NCBI GenBank assembly: GCA_018333845.1 | Contig: JAGXSK010000382.1 | Coordinates: 1-5,514, forward strand | Reading direction: 5' to 3' | DNA length: 5,514 bases | Source of the DNA: Clostridia bacterium | GTDB lineage: Bacteria; Bacillota; DSM-16504; Desulfitibacterales; Desulfitibacteraceae | Part shown: piece by piece, positions 1 through 5,514 of the stretch | Position numbering within the stretch: the stretch's first letter is position 1 | Layout of the letters: each line of letters begins with the position of its first letter | The notes under the pieces: model-generated | Told to the model about the DNA's origin: nothing | Database searches by the model: none | Seen by the model: the letters and a program-made list of their open reading frames with translations, nothing else | Translations under genes and position numbers: made by a program

Positions 1-863
1 AAATCAATCTTGGCCCAGTCAAAGTCGAATATACCAACGGCTTTATTGTCCTGGTATTTAAGATTGCCTGGATGTATATCGCAGTGAATAGGGTTCATTG
101 GCAGCTTTGCTGCATCTTCTGCAGGGATTAAGGTCATAACCCTATCTATCTCTTCTAAAATCTCGTCTAGATTTTTTTTATAATAATCATGAAATTTATT
201 GTGCAATTCCATTTGAGCAAATTGTCTGTAAGTTTTAGGCAGGGTTGGGATAAAATCCATTATTTTAGGCTCGGCTCTTTCTAGTCCCCGGGGATCAAAA
301 TTCTTGGTAGCATCATGCAAAACTGCTAGAACCTCAGCTGCACTTGCATATTCTTCATCATTTAGATTGGGGGTATCCCATGTATACTTGTCTTCACCTG
401 ACAGATATTCATAAATGGCAAAAAACCTTTCTATACTCTTACCGCCATTTTCTTCCAAGAGTTTCACATAAGTGCTTCCATCTTTAGTAGGTATCAGTCC
501 CGCCGCAATATCCAGTCCATTTTCTTTAGCACAGCTTATTAATGCATGTTCAAATTTTACTTCATTTTCACCTATGCCCTTTTTATACTTTCTTATAAAG
601 TATTCTTGCCTTTGTCCATCCTTATGGGTATAAATACCAAAGCTTTTGTTTACATAGCCTCCAAAAATTTCATAGGCATCTTCAATGGTGCCAATATCAT
701 AATGATTTTTGACAATATCATGTATCTGATTTCTGACCAGGGTTATTTCCATTGTTTCATACAAGTTTTCAGCAAATTCCTTTAACTGTGCACTCTGCGC
801 CAACATAGCGGAGGCTTTTTTTGTGTCTATTTCTTTTAAATGCAGCATCCTGCTGGTATCCAT
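1..863 (-). CDS. APH/homoserine kinase II-like phosphotransferase, C-terminus cut by window edge
   Basis: The frame stays open from an ATG at 861-863 to the window edge (287 codons visible). AGGAGG (870-875) lies 6 bases before the ATG and fixes the start. The protein has the APH/choline kinase fold. A glycine-containing N-lobe strand (FGGYVNKSFGIY, residues 67-78) is followed by an ATP-contacting strand (YFIRKYKKG, 88-96). The catalytic loop is HCDIHPGN (H260, D262, N267) and the metal-binding segment is GIFDFDWAKID (277-287, D280). Known members of this fold transfer the ATP gamma-phosphate to small alcohols or amino-alcohols such as homoserine, choline, methylthioribose or aminoglycosides. 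The substrate cannot be read from the sequence. No signal peptide or membrane segment is seen, so it is probably cytosolic. It is divergent from the second kinase at 1495 and has its own sigma-54 promoter at 1044-1059. The fold is secure; a role in methylamine or choline metabolism is inferred from context only. Confidence 0.85.
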   Translation of the reverse strand, partial: MDTSRMLHLKEIDTKKASAMLAQSAQLKEFAENLYETMEITLVRNQIHDIVKNHYDIGTIEDAYEIFGGYVNKSFGIYTHKDGQRQEYFIRKYKKGIGENEVKFEHALISCAKENGLDIAAGLIPTKDGSTYVKLLEENGGKSIERFFAIYEYLSGEDKYTWDTPNLNDEEYASAAEVLAVLHDATKNFDPRGLERAEPKIMDFIPTLPKTYRQFAQMELHNKFHDYYKKNLDEILEEIDRVMTLIPAEDAAKLPMNPIHCDIHPGNLKYQDNKAVGIFDFDWAKID

Positions 864-979
864 AGTAGTCCTCCTTACATATAGATCTTTTTAAGTAACA
901 CCATGAAAATTATTCTAACTATTTGTCAATAATTTAAAGTTTATGAGAGTTACTATCTCCCCTTCCTATAAATAAGTAC

Positions 980-990
980 CTGCGTATGAT
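980..990 (+). repeat. 11-base word shared with the mttB leader (copy 1)
   Basis: CTGCGTATGAT occurs here on the plus strand and again on the minus strand at 4119-4129. Both copies lie just downstream of a predicted sigma-54 start, at about +43 to +53 of the 1-863 gene and about +4 to +14 of mttB, but in opposite orientation relative to transcription. No function is known, and it could be a coincidence. Confidence 0.3.
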
Positions 991-1043
991 ACAAATTTAC
1001 CAGTTTGTAAAATATTTTAAAAAATTCAGTAATTATAAATTGT

Positions 1044-1059
1044 TGCAATATTGGTGCCA
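1044..1059 (-). promoter_or_regulatory. Sigma-54 (-24/-12) promoter for the 1-863 phosphotransferase
   Basis: On the minus strand this reads TGGCACCAATATTGCA, a full match to the sigma-54 core TGGCAC-N5-TTGCA. The invariant GG and GC are exactly 12 bases apart. Taking GC as -13/-12, transcription would start near 1033 and leave a leader of about 170 bases before the ATG at 863. It is the best of the three sigma-54 sites in the window. Confidence 0.85.
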
Positions 1060-1120
1060 AAAATATTAATTTGCAAATTACTTGAAAATCCACAGTATTC
1101 TCAATAAATGCAGCTATTTA

Positions 1121-1161
1121 TTTAAGTCCTATTTGACTCATTGAGTTTTTATTGACTTGAA
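1121..1161. promoter_or_regulatory. Nested dyad, candidate enhancer (UAS) for the sigma-54 activator
   Basis: Two inverted pairs share one centre at base 1141. The inner pair is ACTCA (1136-1140) and TGAGT (1142-1146); the outer pair is AAGTC (1124-1128) and GACTT (1154-1158), with TT/AA matching further out. TTGACT also repeats directly at 1133 and 1152. The centre would lie about 108 bases upstream of the minus-strand start and about 183 upstream of the plus-strand start, distances usual for sigma-54 enhancers. The half-site TTGACTTGAA recurs as TTGACTTAAA upstream of mttB. The symmetry is seen directly; binding by the neighbouring activator is inferred. Confidence 0.45.
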
Positions 1162-1297
1162 ATCTTTGTGATTTTAGCTAAGATTTAAAATTATCAAATA
1201 AATATTTAGATGAAATATATTATTTATTGTCAACTTATCATAAGGGATTTTGTACATTGCACAGATTTTTTTATTTTTTTTATTCTAATGGGATTTT

Positions 1298-1313
1298 CGG
1301 CATGAAAATTGCT
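1298..1313 (+). promoter_or_regulatory. Sigma-54 (-24/-12) promoter for the choline kinase-like gene
   Basis: CGGCATGAAAATTGCT matches the sigma-54 consensus YTGGCAYG-N4-TTGCW except for C in place of the first T. GG and GC are exactly 12 bases apart, and a T-run follows the -12 element. The start would fall near 1324, about 170 bases before the ATG at 1495. I saw no good sigma-70 promoter for this gene. Confidence 0.75.
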
Positions 1314-1367
1314 TTTATAATTTAATTATTATTACATCCCAGAACCTATCATAAAGGGGGCTAGTTC

Positions 1368-1403
1368 ATGGTTTATTTCTTAGCAGCGTTTGTATTTCTT
1401 TGA
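1368..1403 (+). other. Possible 11-residue leader ORF in the kinase 5' leader
   Basis: ATG at 1368 opens an 11-codon frame, MVYFLAAFVFL, ending in TGA at 1401-1403. AAAGGGGG (1353-1360) lies 7 bases upstream and could serve as a ribosome site. It falls inside the leader predicted from the 1298-1313 promoter. The peptide is strongly hydrophobic but too short to span a membrane fully. It could be a leader peptide, the remnant of a membrane protein start, or chance. Confidence 0.2.
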
Positions 1404-1494
1404 GATGATTAATTATAAAACTATTGCGGTATTATTTCAATAAATTTAAATTTTTAATTATATTTTATTTTAATTAATTAAGGAGGCTAAAAAG

Positions 1495-2454
1495 ATGCAG
1501 GAACAAATTATTTTAGATTCATCCATGAAATTAGATCACGTGGGTAGAATTTTATCCATGATCAGCAAGGTGCCTTATTTTACAGAAAAAAATGCCAGGG
1601 TAAGTCAAATAGAATATTTGCTTGGGGGATTAACAAACAGCAATTACAAAGTAATCATTGGAGACAAGGCTTACGCTATACGTGTTGCAGGTGATGGTAC
1701 AACTGAATATTTAAATCGTCCCGCCGAAAAGCATAATGCGTCTTTAATGTCTGACATGGACATTAATGCGAAAATTTTCTATTATGATGAAACTACTGGA
1801 AATCAGATATGCAGCTTTATTGAAGGCAAGACCATGCATATTCCTGACTTTCAGGATGAGAAAGCCCTTAAAATGGCAGCCCAAATTTTTAAAAAATACC
1901 ATTATTCCGGCCTGGAATTTATGGACCACTTTGACCCAATTAGGATCACAGATGAATATAATGCTCTCCTTGCCAAAAAAGACTTTAAGGAATTCTTTGA
2001 AGGATTTGACAAGGTACGAGAAAAGTTTGAAGCAATCAAGGAGGCCTTTGAAAAAAATCCTCCAAAGCTAGCCCCCTGCCACAATGATCCACTGCCAGAA
2101 AACTACATTTTAAATGGAGAAAAGATGTATCTAATTGACTGGGAATACTCAGGAATGTGCGACCCATCCTTTGACCTTGCGGCTTTGATAATCGAAAACA
2201 ATTTAACTCCAGAACTAGAAAAGGTGTTTTTAGAAGAGTATTTCGGCGGCGAGCTGACAATGAAGCAGTACGGACAGGTAGTTATCAACAAGTTCCTCTG
2301 CGATGCTCTCTGGTCAATCTGGGCACTATTACAAATTGCCACCGGCAAGCCATACGAAAATTACTGGCCATACGGATTGAACAGGTTCCATAGAGCATTA
2401 GGCTTTATGAATGATGAAAACTTCGATAATTATATAGAGGCAATTAAGGAATAA
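1495..2454 (+). CDS. Choline/ethanolamine kinase-like phosphotransferase (LicA type)
   Basis: A complete 319-residue cytosolic protein, a usual length for bacterial choline kinases. AGGAGG (1481-1486) lies 8 bases before the ATG and supports this start. The N-lobe has the glycine-rich LLGGLTNSNYKV (42-53), followed by an ATP-contacting strand with R63 (AIRVAGDG). The catalytic loop is HNDPLPEN (196-203; catalytic D198, N203), and LIDWEYSGMCDPSFDLA (213-229) supplies the metal ligand D215. The HND-PEN and IDWEYSG wording is typical of choline/ethanolamine kinases and LicA, which phosphorylate choline with ATP. The proline directly after D198 looks unusual, because Leu is common there. No lic or cell-wall genes are nearby. 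Next to mttB, the protein more plausibly handles choline or a related quaternary amino-alcohol, but that is inference. Transcription probably starts at 1298-1313. A sugar or thiamine kinase role cannot be excluded. Confidence 0.88.
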   Translation: MQEQIILDSSMKLDHVGRILSMISKVPYFTEKNARVSQIEYLLGGLTNSNYKVIIGDKAYAIRVAGDGTTEYLNRPAEKHNASLMSDMDINAKIFYYDETTGNQICSFIEGKTMHIPDFQDEKALKMAAQIFKKYHYSGLEFMDHFDPIRITDEYNALLAKKDFKEFFEGFDKVREKFEAIKEAFEKNPPKLAPCHNDPLPENYILNGEKMYLIDWEYSGMCDPSFDLAALIIENNLTPELEKVFLEEYFGGELTMKQYGQVVINKFLCDALWSIWALLQIATGKPYENYWPYGLNRFHRALGFMNDENFDNYIEAIKE

Positions 2455-2487
2455 GTCAAAAACAACTTAAGTAAAACACCATAATTA

Positions 2488-2511
2488 AAGGGGGACCAGA
2501 TGGTCCCCCTT
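2488..2511. terminator. Bidirectional terminator between convergent genes
   Basis: A perfect 10-bp stem (AAGGGGGACC, 2488-2497, with GGTCCCCCTT, 2502-2511) closes on the four-base loop AGAT. It begins 33 bases after the kinase stop and 12 bases after the mttB stop codon, so it can serve both genes. The T-tracts are weak on both sides (GTTCTTTAA on the plus strand, TAATTA on the minus strand), so efficiency may be moderate. Confidence 0.8.
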
Positions 2512-2523
2512 GTTCTTTAAGTT

Positions 2524-4014
2524 CTACTTCTTCTTTTCACTGGCCTTAATTTCTGCCGTTTCTGCTTCAGCTTCTGCCAAAATATCCTTCAAGCCCTTTT
2601 GAATGTGCTCTGGCAGCGGTTCTGGCTTAAAGTTTTCAAGAATGTCTATGGCGGCTTCATAGGATCTTTCAACGATATCCTTACCGCCCCTTTCCTTCCA
2701 AACTTCCCTGGTATTTCTGTCAATCAACTTGGTTTTTGATAATTCCTTAAAGTTCTTATAAGTATGTTCGTGACTGATGAATTCGCCAGCGGGTCCTACC
2801 TCTGCAACTACATCAACAGCCATCTTCTCATCGCTTATAGGAATTCCCTTCACAGTATGCAGGAGCATCTCAGCCATTTCATTCTGCATTAACAGCTGAG
2901 CATAGTCCCAGGTCAATCCACCCTCAAGCATACCTAAACCATATATCATGTTGGCACCTGCCAACGCTGGTAAGAGCGCGGTTAGGGTAAACTCGTGAGC
3001 TGCCTGGGCATCAGGCACTTTGCTATCACACTATCCACCTGCAACCCAGCTTGGAATCTTGTAGAATTGAGCCAGCTTTGCTACAGCAGCACTAAATAGG
3101 GCCAGTTCAGGTGTTCCTACTGCTGAAATAGTTGTTCTTAAGTCAATCATGGTTGTAGATGTACCATAAACCATGGGATATCCACGTTTAACCTGCTGAG
3201 CAAGGACAAACATGCTAAGGACTTCAGCATTATGAGTTACTAACACGCTGCCCAGGTTAACACACGCAGTACCACCAGCCAGGCCCATTGCGTTGATTTT
3301 TGCAGGCAGGCCTAATTCAATGGCTTGCAGAAGTGAATCTACAGCATGTTCTGAATGGAGCAGGGGACTGATGGGATCAGTACTTGTGGAAAATAGAGGC
3401 CTCTGTCTAAACTTATCCTCACCGCCTGCCACCAAGGCTCCCATTTTAAAGGCAGCGCGAATGTTTTCAGGTCTGTTCATTCCAATATAAGCATGCTTTG
3501 TACAATTATTTAAAAAGGCTTCCACAACGTATACTTGACCTACATCAGGATCCACCTCTTCTGGGACCAAGCACCTTTCATAAACAACAATGTTATCTAA
3601 TGCTTCACATACTCTGGCAGAATCCCATACATCCTCCTTGGTAGGCTTTCTAAGTTGTCTCGTATAGGGATCTATTAGTTTAACAGCTTCACCAAAGTTA
3701 ACAAAGCCTGTTCTATTTGATTCACAATACCAATCATTTTTGGGGTTTCTCCCGCAAGCCCTAAAAGTGCTTGGTACTGAATGGATTGCATCCTCTACCA
3801 GGTGTGCGGGAATTTTAACAATTTTTGTATCCTTATCTACTACACATCCGCTGCTGTAGAATATTTCTCTTGCCTTTGCACTATCAACCCTGACCCCAAC
3901 ATTCCAGAGAACATCTAAAGTAGCCAGGTGAATGTCATACAGCTCATCATCAGTAAACATTTTCAGGCCTAGTCCATTGAGCTTATGGGAACCGGCATTT
4001 AAACCTCTTACCAA
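2524..4014 (-). CDS. mttB: Pyrrolysine-containing trimethylamine:corrinoid methyltransferase MttB
   Basis: MttB moves a methyl group from trimethylamine to the Co(I) corrinoid protein MttC, the first step of anaerobic trimethylamine use. The frame crosses an in-frame TAG at 3031-3033 (residue 328), preceded by PSWVAGG and followed by CDSKVPDAQ. This is where MttB carries pyrrolysine, whose imine ring is thought to bind the amine. Family segments lie on both sides: TSTTMIDLRTT and GTPELALFSAAVAKLAQFY before it, LTALLPALAGANMIYGLGMLE after it. The total of 496 residues fits the usual length of about 495. The chosen start is TTG at 4012-4014, because GGAGGTG (4021-4027) overlaps any TTG or GTG start further upstream. 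The terminal stop is also TAG. No mttC or pyl gene is in the window, so the corrinoid partner and pyrrolysine machinery must be elsewhere. The gene appears monocistronic, with its own sigma-54 promoter at 4144-4159. A broken gene is unlikely, since homology continues without gap or shift. Confidence 0.95.
3031..3033 (-). other. In-frame amber codon read as pyrrolysine
   Basis: The plus strand has CTA, so the mRNA has UAG, in frame within mttB. The context Gly-Gly-UAG-Cys-Asp-Ser-Lys-Val-Pro-Asp matches the pyrrolysine site of MttB proteins. Reading it requires tRNA-Pyl (pylT) and pyrrolysyl-tRNA synthetase (pylS in one or two parts), neither of which is in the window. Automatic translation splits the gene at this codon. 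Confidence 0.95.
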
Positions 4015-4020
4015 AATATT

Positions 4021-4027
4021 CACCTCC
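4021..4027 (-). promoter_or_regulatory. Ribosome binding site that decides the mttB start
   Basis: GGAGGTG on the minus strand lies 6 bases before TTG at 4012-4014. The longer frame starting at TTG 4027-4029 would use this same sequence as its first codons, so the shorter TTG start is preferred. Confidence 0.75.
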
Positions 4028-4042
4028 AAATTTTTTACACTT

Positions 4043-4066
4043 TATTTATACCCTTAAGTATAAATA
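4043..4066 (-). promoter_or_regulatory. Hairpin in the mttB leader just upstream of the ribosome site
   Basis: A perfect 9-bp stem (TATTTATAC with GTATAAATA) with a six-base loop ends 15 bases before GGAGGTG. No T-run follows it in the mttB direction, so it is not an intrinsic terminator. It could be an operator palindrome, an mRNA-stabilising 5' hairpin or a translational control element. The stem is mostly A-T and probably weak. Confidence 0.4.
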
Positions 4067-4118
4067 TAAGAATTAAGAGTTATCCAGACACCTCCCTTGT
4101 ATTCTCCTAAGGTTTCAC

Positions 4119-4129
4119 ATCATACGCAG
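4119..4129 (-). repeat. 11-base word shared with the divergent region (copy 2)
   Basis: CTGCGTATGAT on the minus strand, the same word as at 980-990. It would lie at about +4 to +14 of the mttB transcript predicted from the sigma-54 promoter. Its role is unknown. Confidence 0.3.
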
Positions 4130-4143
4130 TTGCCATAATAATC

Positions 4144-4159
4144 TGCAATTTCTATGCCA
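4144..4159 (-). promoter_or_regulatory. Sigma-54 (-24/-12) promoter for mttB
   Basis: On the minus strand this reads TGGCATAGAAATTGCA. It matches the TGGCAC-N5-TTGCA core at all positions but one (T for C), with GG and GC 12 bases apart. Transcription would begin near 4133, about 120 bases before the TTG start. It begins right after the T-run of the regulator's terminator, so mttB is probably transcribed separately from the regulator. Confidence 0.85.
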
Positions 4160-4160
4160 T

Positions 4161-4194
4161 AAAAAAGAAAATGCCCGGTATAAAGCCCGGACAT
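4161..4194 (-). terminator. Intrinsic terminator of the sigma-54 activator gene
   Basis: On the minus strand ATGTCCGG (4187-4194) pairs with CCGGGCAT (4171-4178): 8 bp with one G-T wobble around an 8-base loop. TTTCTTTTTT (4161-4170) follows. It lies about 105 bases after the regulator stop and directly before the mttB promoter. Confidence 0.8.
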
Positions 4195-4266
4195 GCTTAT
4201 CCTAATTAAAGATAAAAATTATTTTGCATTCTTTGCAATCTATCTAATCCATCCTTTTTATTAAAA

Positions 4267-4277
4267 ATTTAAGTCAA
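4267..4277 (-). promoter_or_regulatory. Candidate enhancer half-site upstream of mttB
   Basis: TTGACTTAAAT on the minus strand lies about 140 bases upstream of the predicted mttB start. It resembles TTGACTTGAA at 1152-1161 and GACTTAAAT (minus strand, 1120-1128) in the divergent region. Placement and similarity fit an activator site, but the word is short and AT-rich. Confidence 0.35.
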
Positions 4278-4299
4278 AAATGATTTGCTTGTTTTAATA

Positions 4300-5514
4300 T
4301 TATTTATTATTGCAATATTTCCTTATTAACCTGCTGGCCTTGCTCTGGCTAATTCCCAGGGCCCTTGCCACTGCATAAGAGCTGCCTAGATCCTTATATG
4401 CATTTTCCACTAGACGCTTTTCTACTTCTGATACAGCATCATCTAAAGGCATGTGGGTTGTGGTAAATGTTATCAAAGATTCTGACTTGGAATTAAATTG
4501 GAAGGTTTTGGGAAGGTGGCATACATCTATTACTTCCTCTTGAATCATAACCACCAATCTCTCTATGGTGTTTTCCAGTTCCCTGACATTTCCAGGCCAG
4601 GAATACTGTATCAAGACATCCAGTGCTTCCTGGGTAATGGCATGGGACATGTTATATTTATCATTGAACTTGTTTAAAAAGAATTTTACAAGGGGTACTA
4701 TATCGTCTGTCCTTTCTCTTAACGGTGGTATGTCTATCTCAAAAATATTTATTCTATAAAACAGGTCCTCTCTGAACTCACCCTTGTTCACCATCTTTTG
4801 TAAATTGCTATTAGTTGCAGCAATTATCCTGCAGTTGACCTGCTTTTCTTCCCGTCCCCCTACCTGAAAATACTGTTTTTCCTGTAAAGCCTGCAGGAGC
4901 TTGGCCTGTAGTCTTAAAGGTATTTCACCTATTTCATCTAAAAACAGGGTGCCCCCGTTAGCAAGCTCAATTAACCCAATTTTCCCCTTTTCACTGGCAC
5001 CGGTAAATGAACCGCCTGAATAGCCAAATAATTCTGCCTCCATTAGTTCTGAGGGAATGGCAGCACAATTGATTGCTATAAAGGGTCCGTCACTTTGACT
5101 GCTGTTTTTATGGATAAATTTAGCCAGGACCCCCTTGCCTGTGCCAGATTCTCCCAGAAGGAGAACAGTTGAGTTAATTCTTGCAATTCTTTGTGCAAGT
5201 TCAAGAATATTCCTCATTTTTTTACTATGACAGACAAACCCTGGTGTTTCTATTTCTTTCTTGCGTAATTCCTCTACTTCCAGTTTGTATCTTTTAAGAA
5301 GCTGTTTGCTCATCTCCAGTTCGTGCTTGATGCCATCTGTTTCAGTAATGTCCCGGGAGTTCTCAATTATAAATTCTATATTGCCGTTTTCATCGAATAT
5401 TGGCGTGGCGGTAGTTAACAGGGTTTTTCCAAGGCAAGTCTTCTGCTCCAGGGTAATACTCTGATTCTTTTTAAAAACCAGGGGACTTACCCTTGGACTC
5501 CAGTATTTTCTTTC
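4300..5514 (-). CDS. PAS-containing sigma-54-dependent transcriptional activator, N-terminus cut by window edge
   Basis: An enhancer-binding protein that hydrolyses ATP to remodel the sigma-54 RNA polymerase closed complex. The frame is open to the window edge (404 residues visible), so the Met at 5311-5313 is internal. Visible residues 1-58 are the end of a PAS sensor domain (GKTLLTTATPIFDENGNI, then NSRDITE), and a charged helical linker follows. The AAA+ domain has Walker A GESGTGK (121-127), the sigma-54 contact loop GSFTGA (168-173), Walker B TLFLDE (to 194), sensor I RIIAATN (229-235), arginine fingers near R248 and R254, and sensor II WPGNVRELEN (306-315). A C-terminal helix-turn-helix (about 379-400, AVARALGISQSKASRLIRKY) binds DNA. 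The contact loop has Ser where Ala is usual, and Gly follows Walker A where Glu is common. The gene ends in TAA and has its own terminator. Three sigma-54 promoters nearby suggest it controls mttB and both kinases. The PAS ligand is unknown. Confidence 0.93.
   Translation of the reverse strand, partial: ERKYWSPRVSPLVFKKNQSITLEQKTCLGKTLLTTATPIFDENGNIEFIIENSRDITETDGIKHELEMSKQLLKRYKLEVEELRKKEIETPGFVCHSKKMRNILELAQRIARINSTVLLLGESGTGKGVLAKFIHKNSSQSDGPFIAINCAAIPSELMEAELFGYSGGSFTGASEKGKIGLIELANGGTLFLDEIGEIPLRLQAKLLQALQEKQYFQVGGREEKQVNCRIIAATNSNLQKMVNKGEFREDLFYRINIFEIDIPPLRERTDDIVPLVKFFLNKFNDKYNMSHAITQEALDVLIQYSWPGNVRELENTIERLVVMIQEEVIDVCHLPKTFQFNSKSESLITFTTTHMPLDDAVSEVEKRLVENAYKDLGSSYAVARALGISQSKASRLIRKYCNNK

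Larger units (their letters stand above)
864..1494. other. Divergent intergenic control region (631 bases)
   Basis: This very AT-rich stretch separates the two divergent phosphotransferase genes and contains no convincing protein gene. It holds two outward-facing sigma-54 promoters (1044-1059 minus, 1298-1313 plus), a nested dyad at 1121-1161 between them, and two T-tracts at 1265-1280. Both predicted leaders are about 170 bases long. I saw no match to a riboswitch class I know, but folding and covariance searches were not possible here. Confidence 0.8.

Noticed and set aside
546..785. Plus-strand frame of 79 codons opposite the 1-863 gene
   Set aside because: It is the antisense shadow of a clear kinase-fold gene, with no ribosome site or recognisable domain.
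924..929. TTGACA on the minus strand as a sigma-70 -35 box for the 1-863 gene
   Set aside because: No acceptable -10 hexamer lies 16-18 bases downstream, and a perfect sigma-54 site serves the same gene.
996..1011. Inverted repeat TTTAC-N6-GTAAA, resembling a TyrR-type operator turned inside out
   Set aside because: It is short and AT-rich in AT-rich DNA, lies downstream of the predicted start, and has no counterpart at the other two promoters.
1251..1285. Imperfect palindrome TGTACATTGCACA followed by T-tracts as an intrinsic terminator
   Set aside because: The stem is too short and mismatched, and no transcript is expected to end here; the T-tracts more likely bend the DNA between enhancer and promoter.
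2452..2462. TAAGTCAAAAA, identical to 4270-4280 in the mttB upstream region
   Set aside because: It overlaps the kinase stop codon between convergent genes, where no promoter is expected; probably a low-complexity coincidence.
3031..3033. mttB as a pseudogene with a nonsense mutation
   Set aside because: The stop is TAG exactly at the family's pyrrolysine site, with no other disruption, normal length, a good promoter and a ribosome site.
4082..4136. Short frame ATG...TAG...TAA in the mttB leader (minus strand), starting MATAYDVKP with an in-frame amber codon, as a pyrrolysine-sensing leader peptide
   Set aside because: The ATG lies at -3 to -1 of the predicted transcription start and has no ribosome site, so it is probably not even in the transcript.
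5311..5313. Met at 5311-5313 as the true start of the sigma-54 activator
   Set aside because: The frame continues upstream to the window edge with PAS-like sequence, so this Met is internal.

Overview
The window looks like accessory methylamine-metabolism DNA from an anaerobic, low-GC Bacillota (class Clostridia), judged from AT-rich intergenic DNA, strong AGGAGG ribosome sites and a bacterial sigma-54 control system around a pyrrolysine enzyme. Pyrrolysine-using sulfate reducers of the old Deltaproteobacteria are a weaker alternative. No rRNA, tRNA, CRISPR array, insertion sequence or attachment site is visible.

Layout: (1) 1-863, minus strand: a kinase-fold (APH/homoserine kinase II-like) phosphotransferase, cut off at its C-terminus by the window edge. 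(2) 864-1494: a 631-base divergent control region with two sigma-54 (-24/-12) promoters pointing outwards and a nested dyad between them. (3) 1495-2454, plus strand: a second phosphotransferase, of the choline/ethanolamine kinase (LicA) type. (4) 2488-2511: a perfect 10-bp hairpin between convergent genes. (5) 2524-4014, minus strand: mttB, trimethylamine:corrinoid methyltransferase, whose frame crosses an in-frame TAG at 3031-3033 read as pyrrolysine. ORF callers split this gene into two pieces of 332 and 164 codons. (6) 4015-4299: the mttB control region, with a sigma-54 promoter, a leader hairpin and the terminator of the upstream gene. (7) 4300-5514, minus strand: a PAS-AAA+-HTH sigma-54 activator, cut off at its N-terminus by the window edge.

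The main result is a probable compact regulon. All three metabolic genes have a close match to the -24/-12 consensus with exact spacing and correct orientation, and a sigma-54 activator is encoded next door. A TTGACTTRAA word lies upstream of mttB and inside the divergent dyad, so it may be the activator's enhancer site. The linkage suggests that the two phosphotransferases act with pyrrolysine-dependent methylamine demethylation, perhaps on choline or another hydroxylated quaternary amine; that function is inference. mttC, the pyl genes and a transporter are not in the window.
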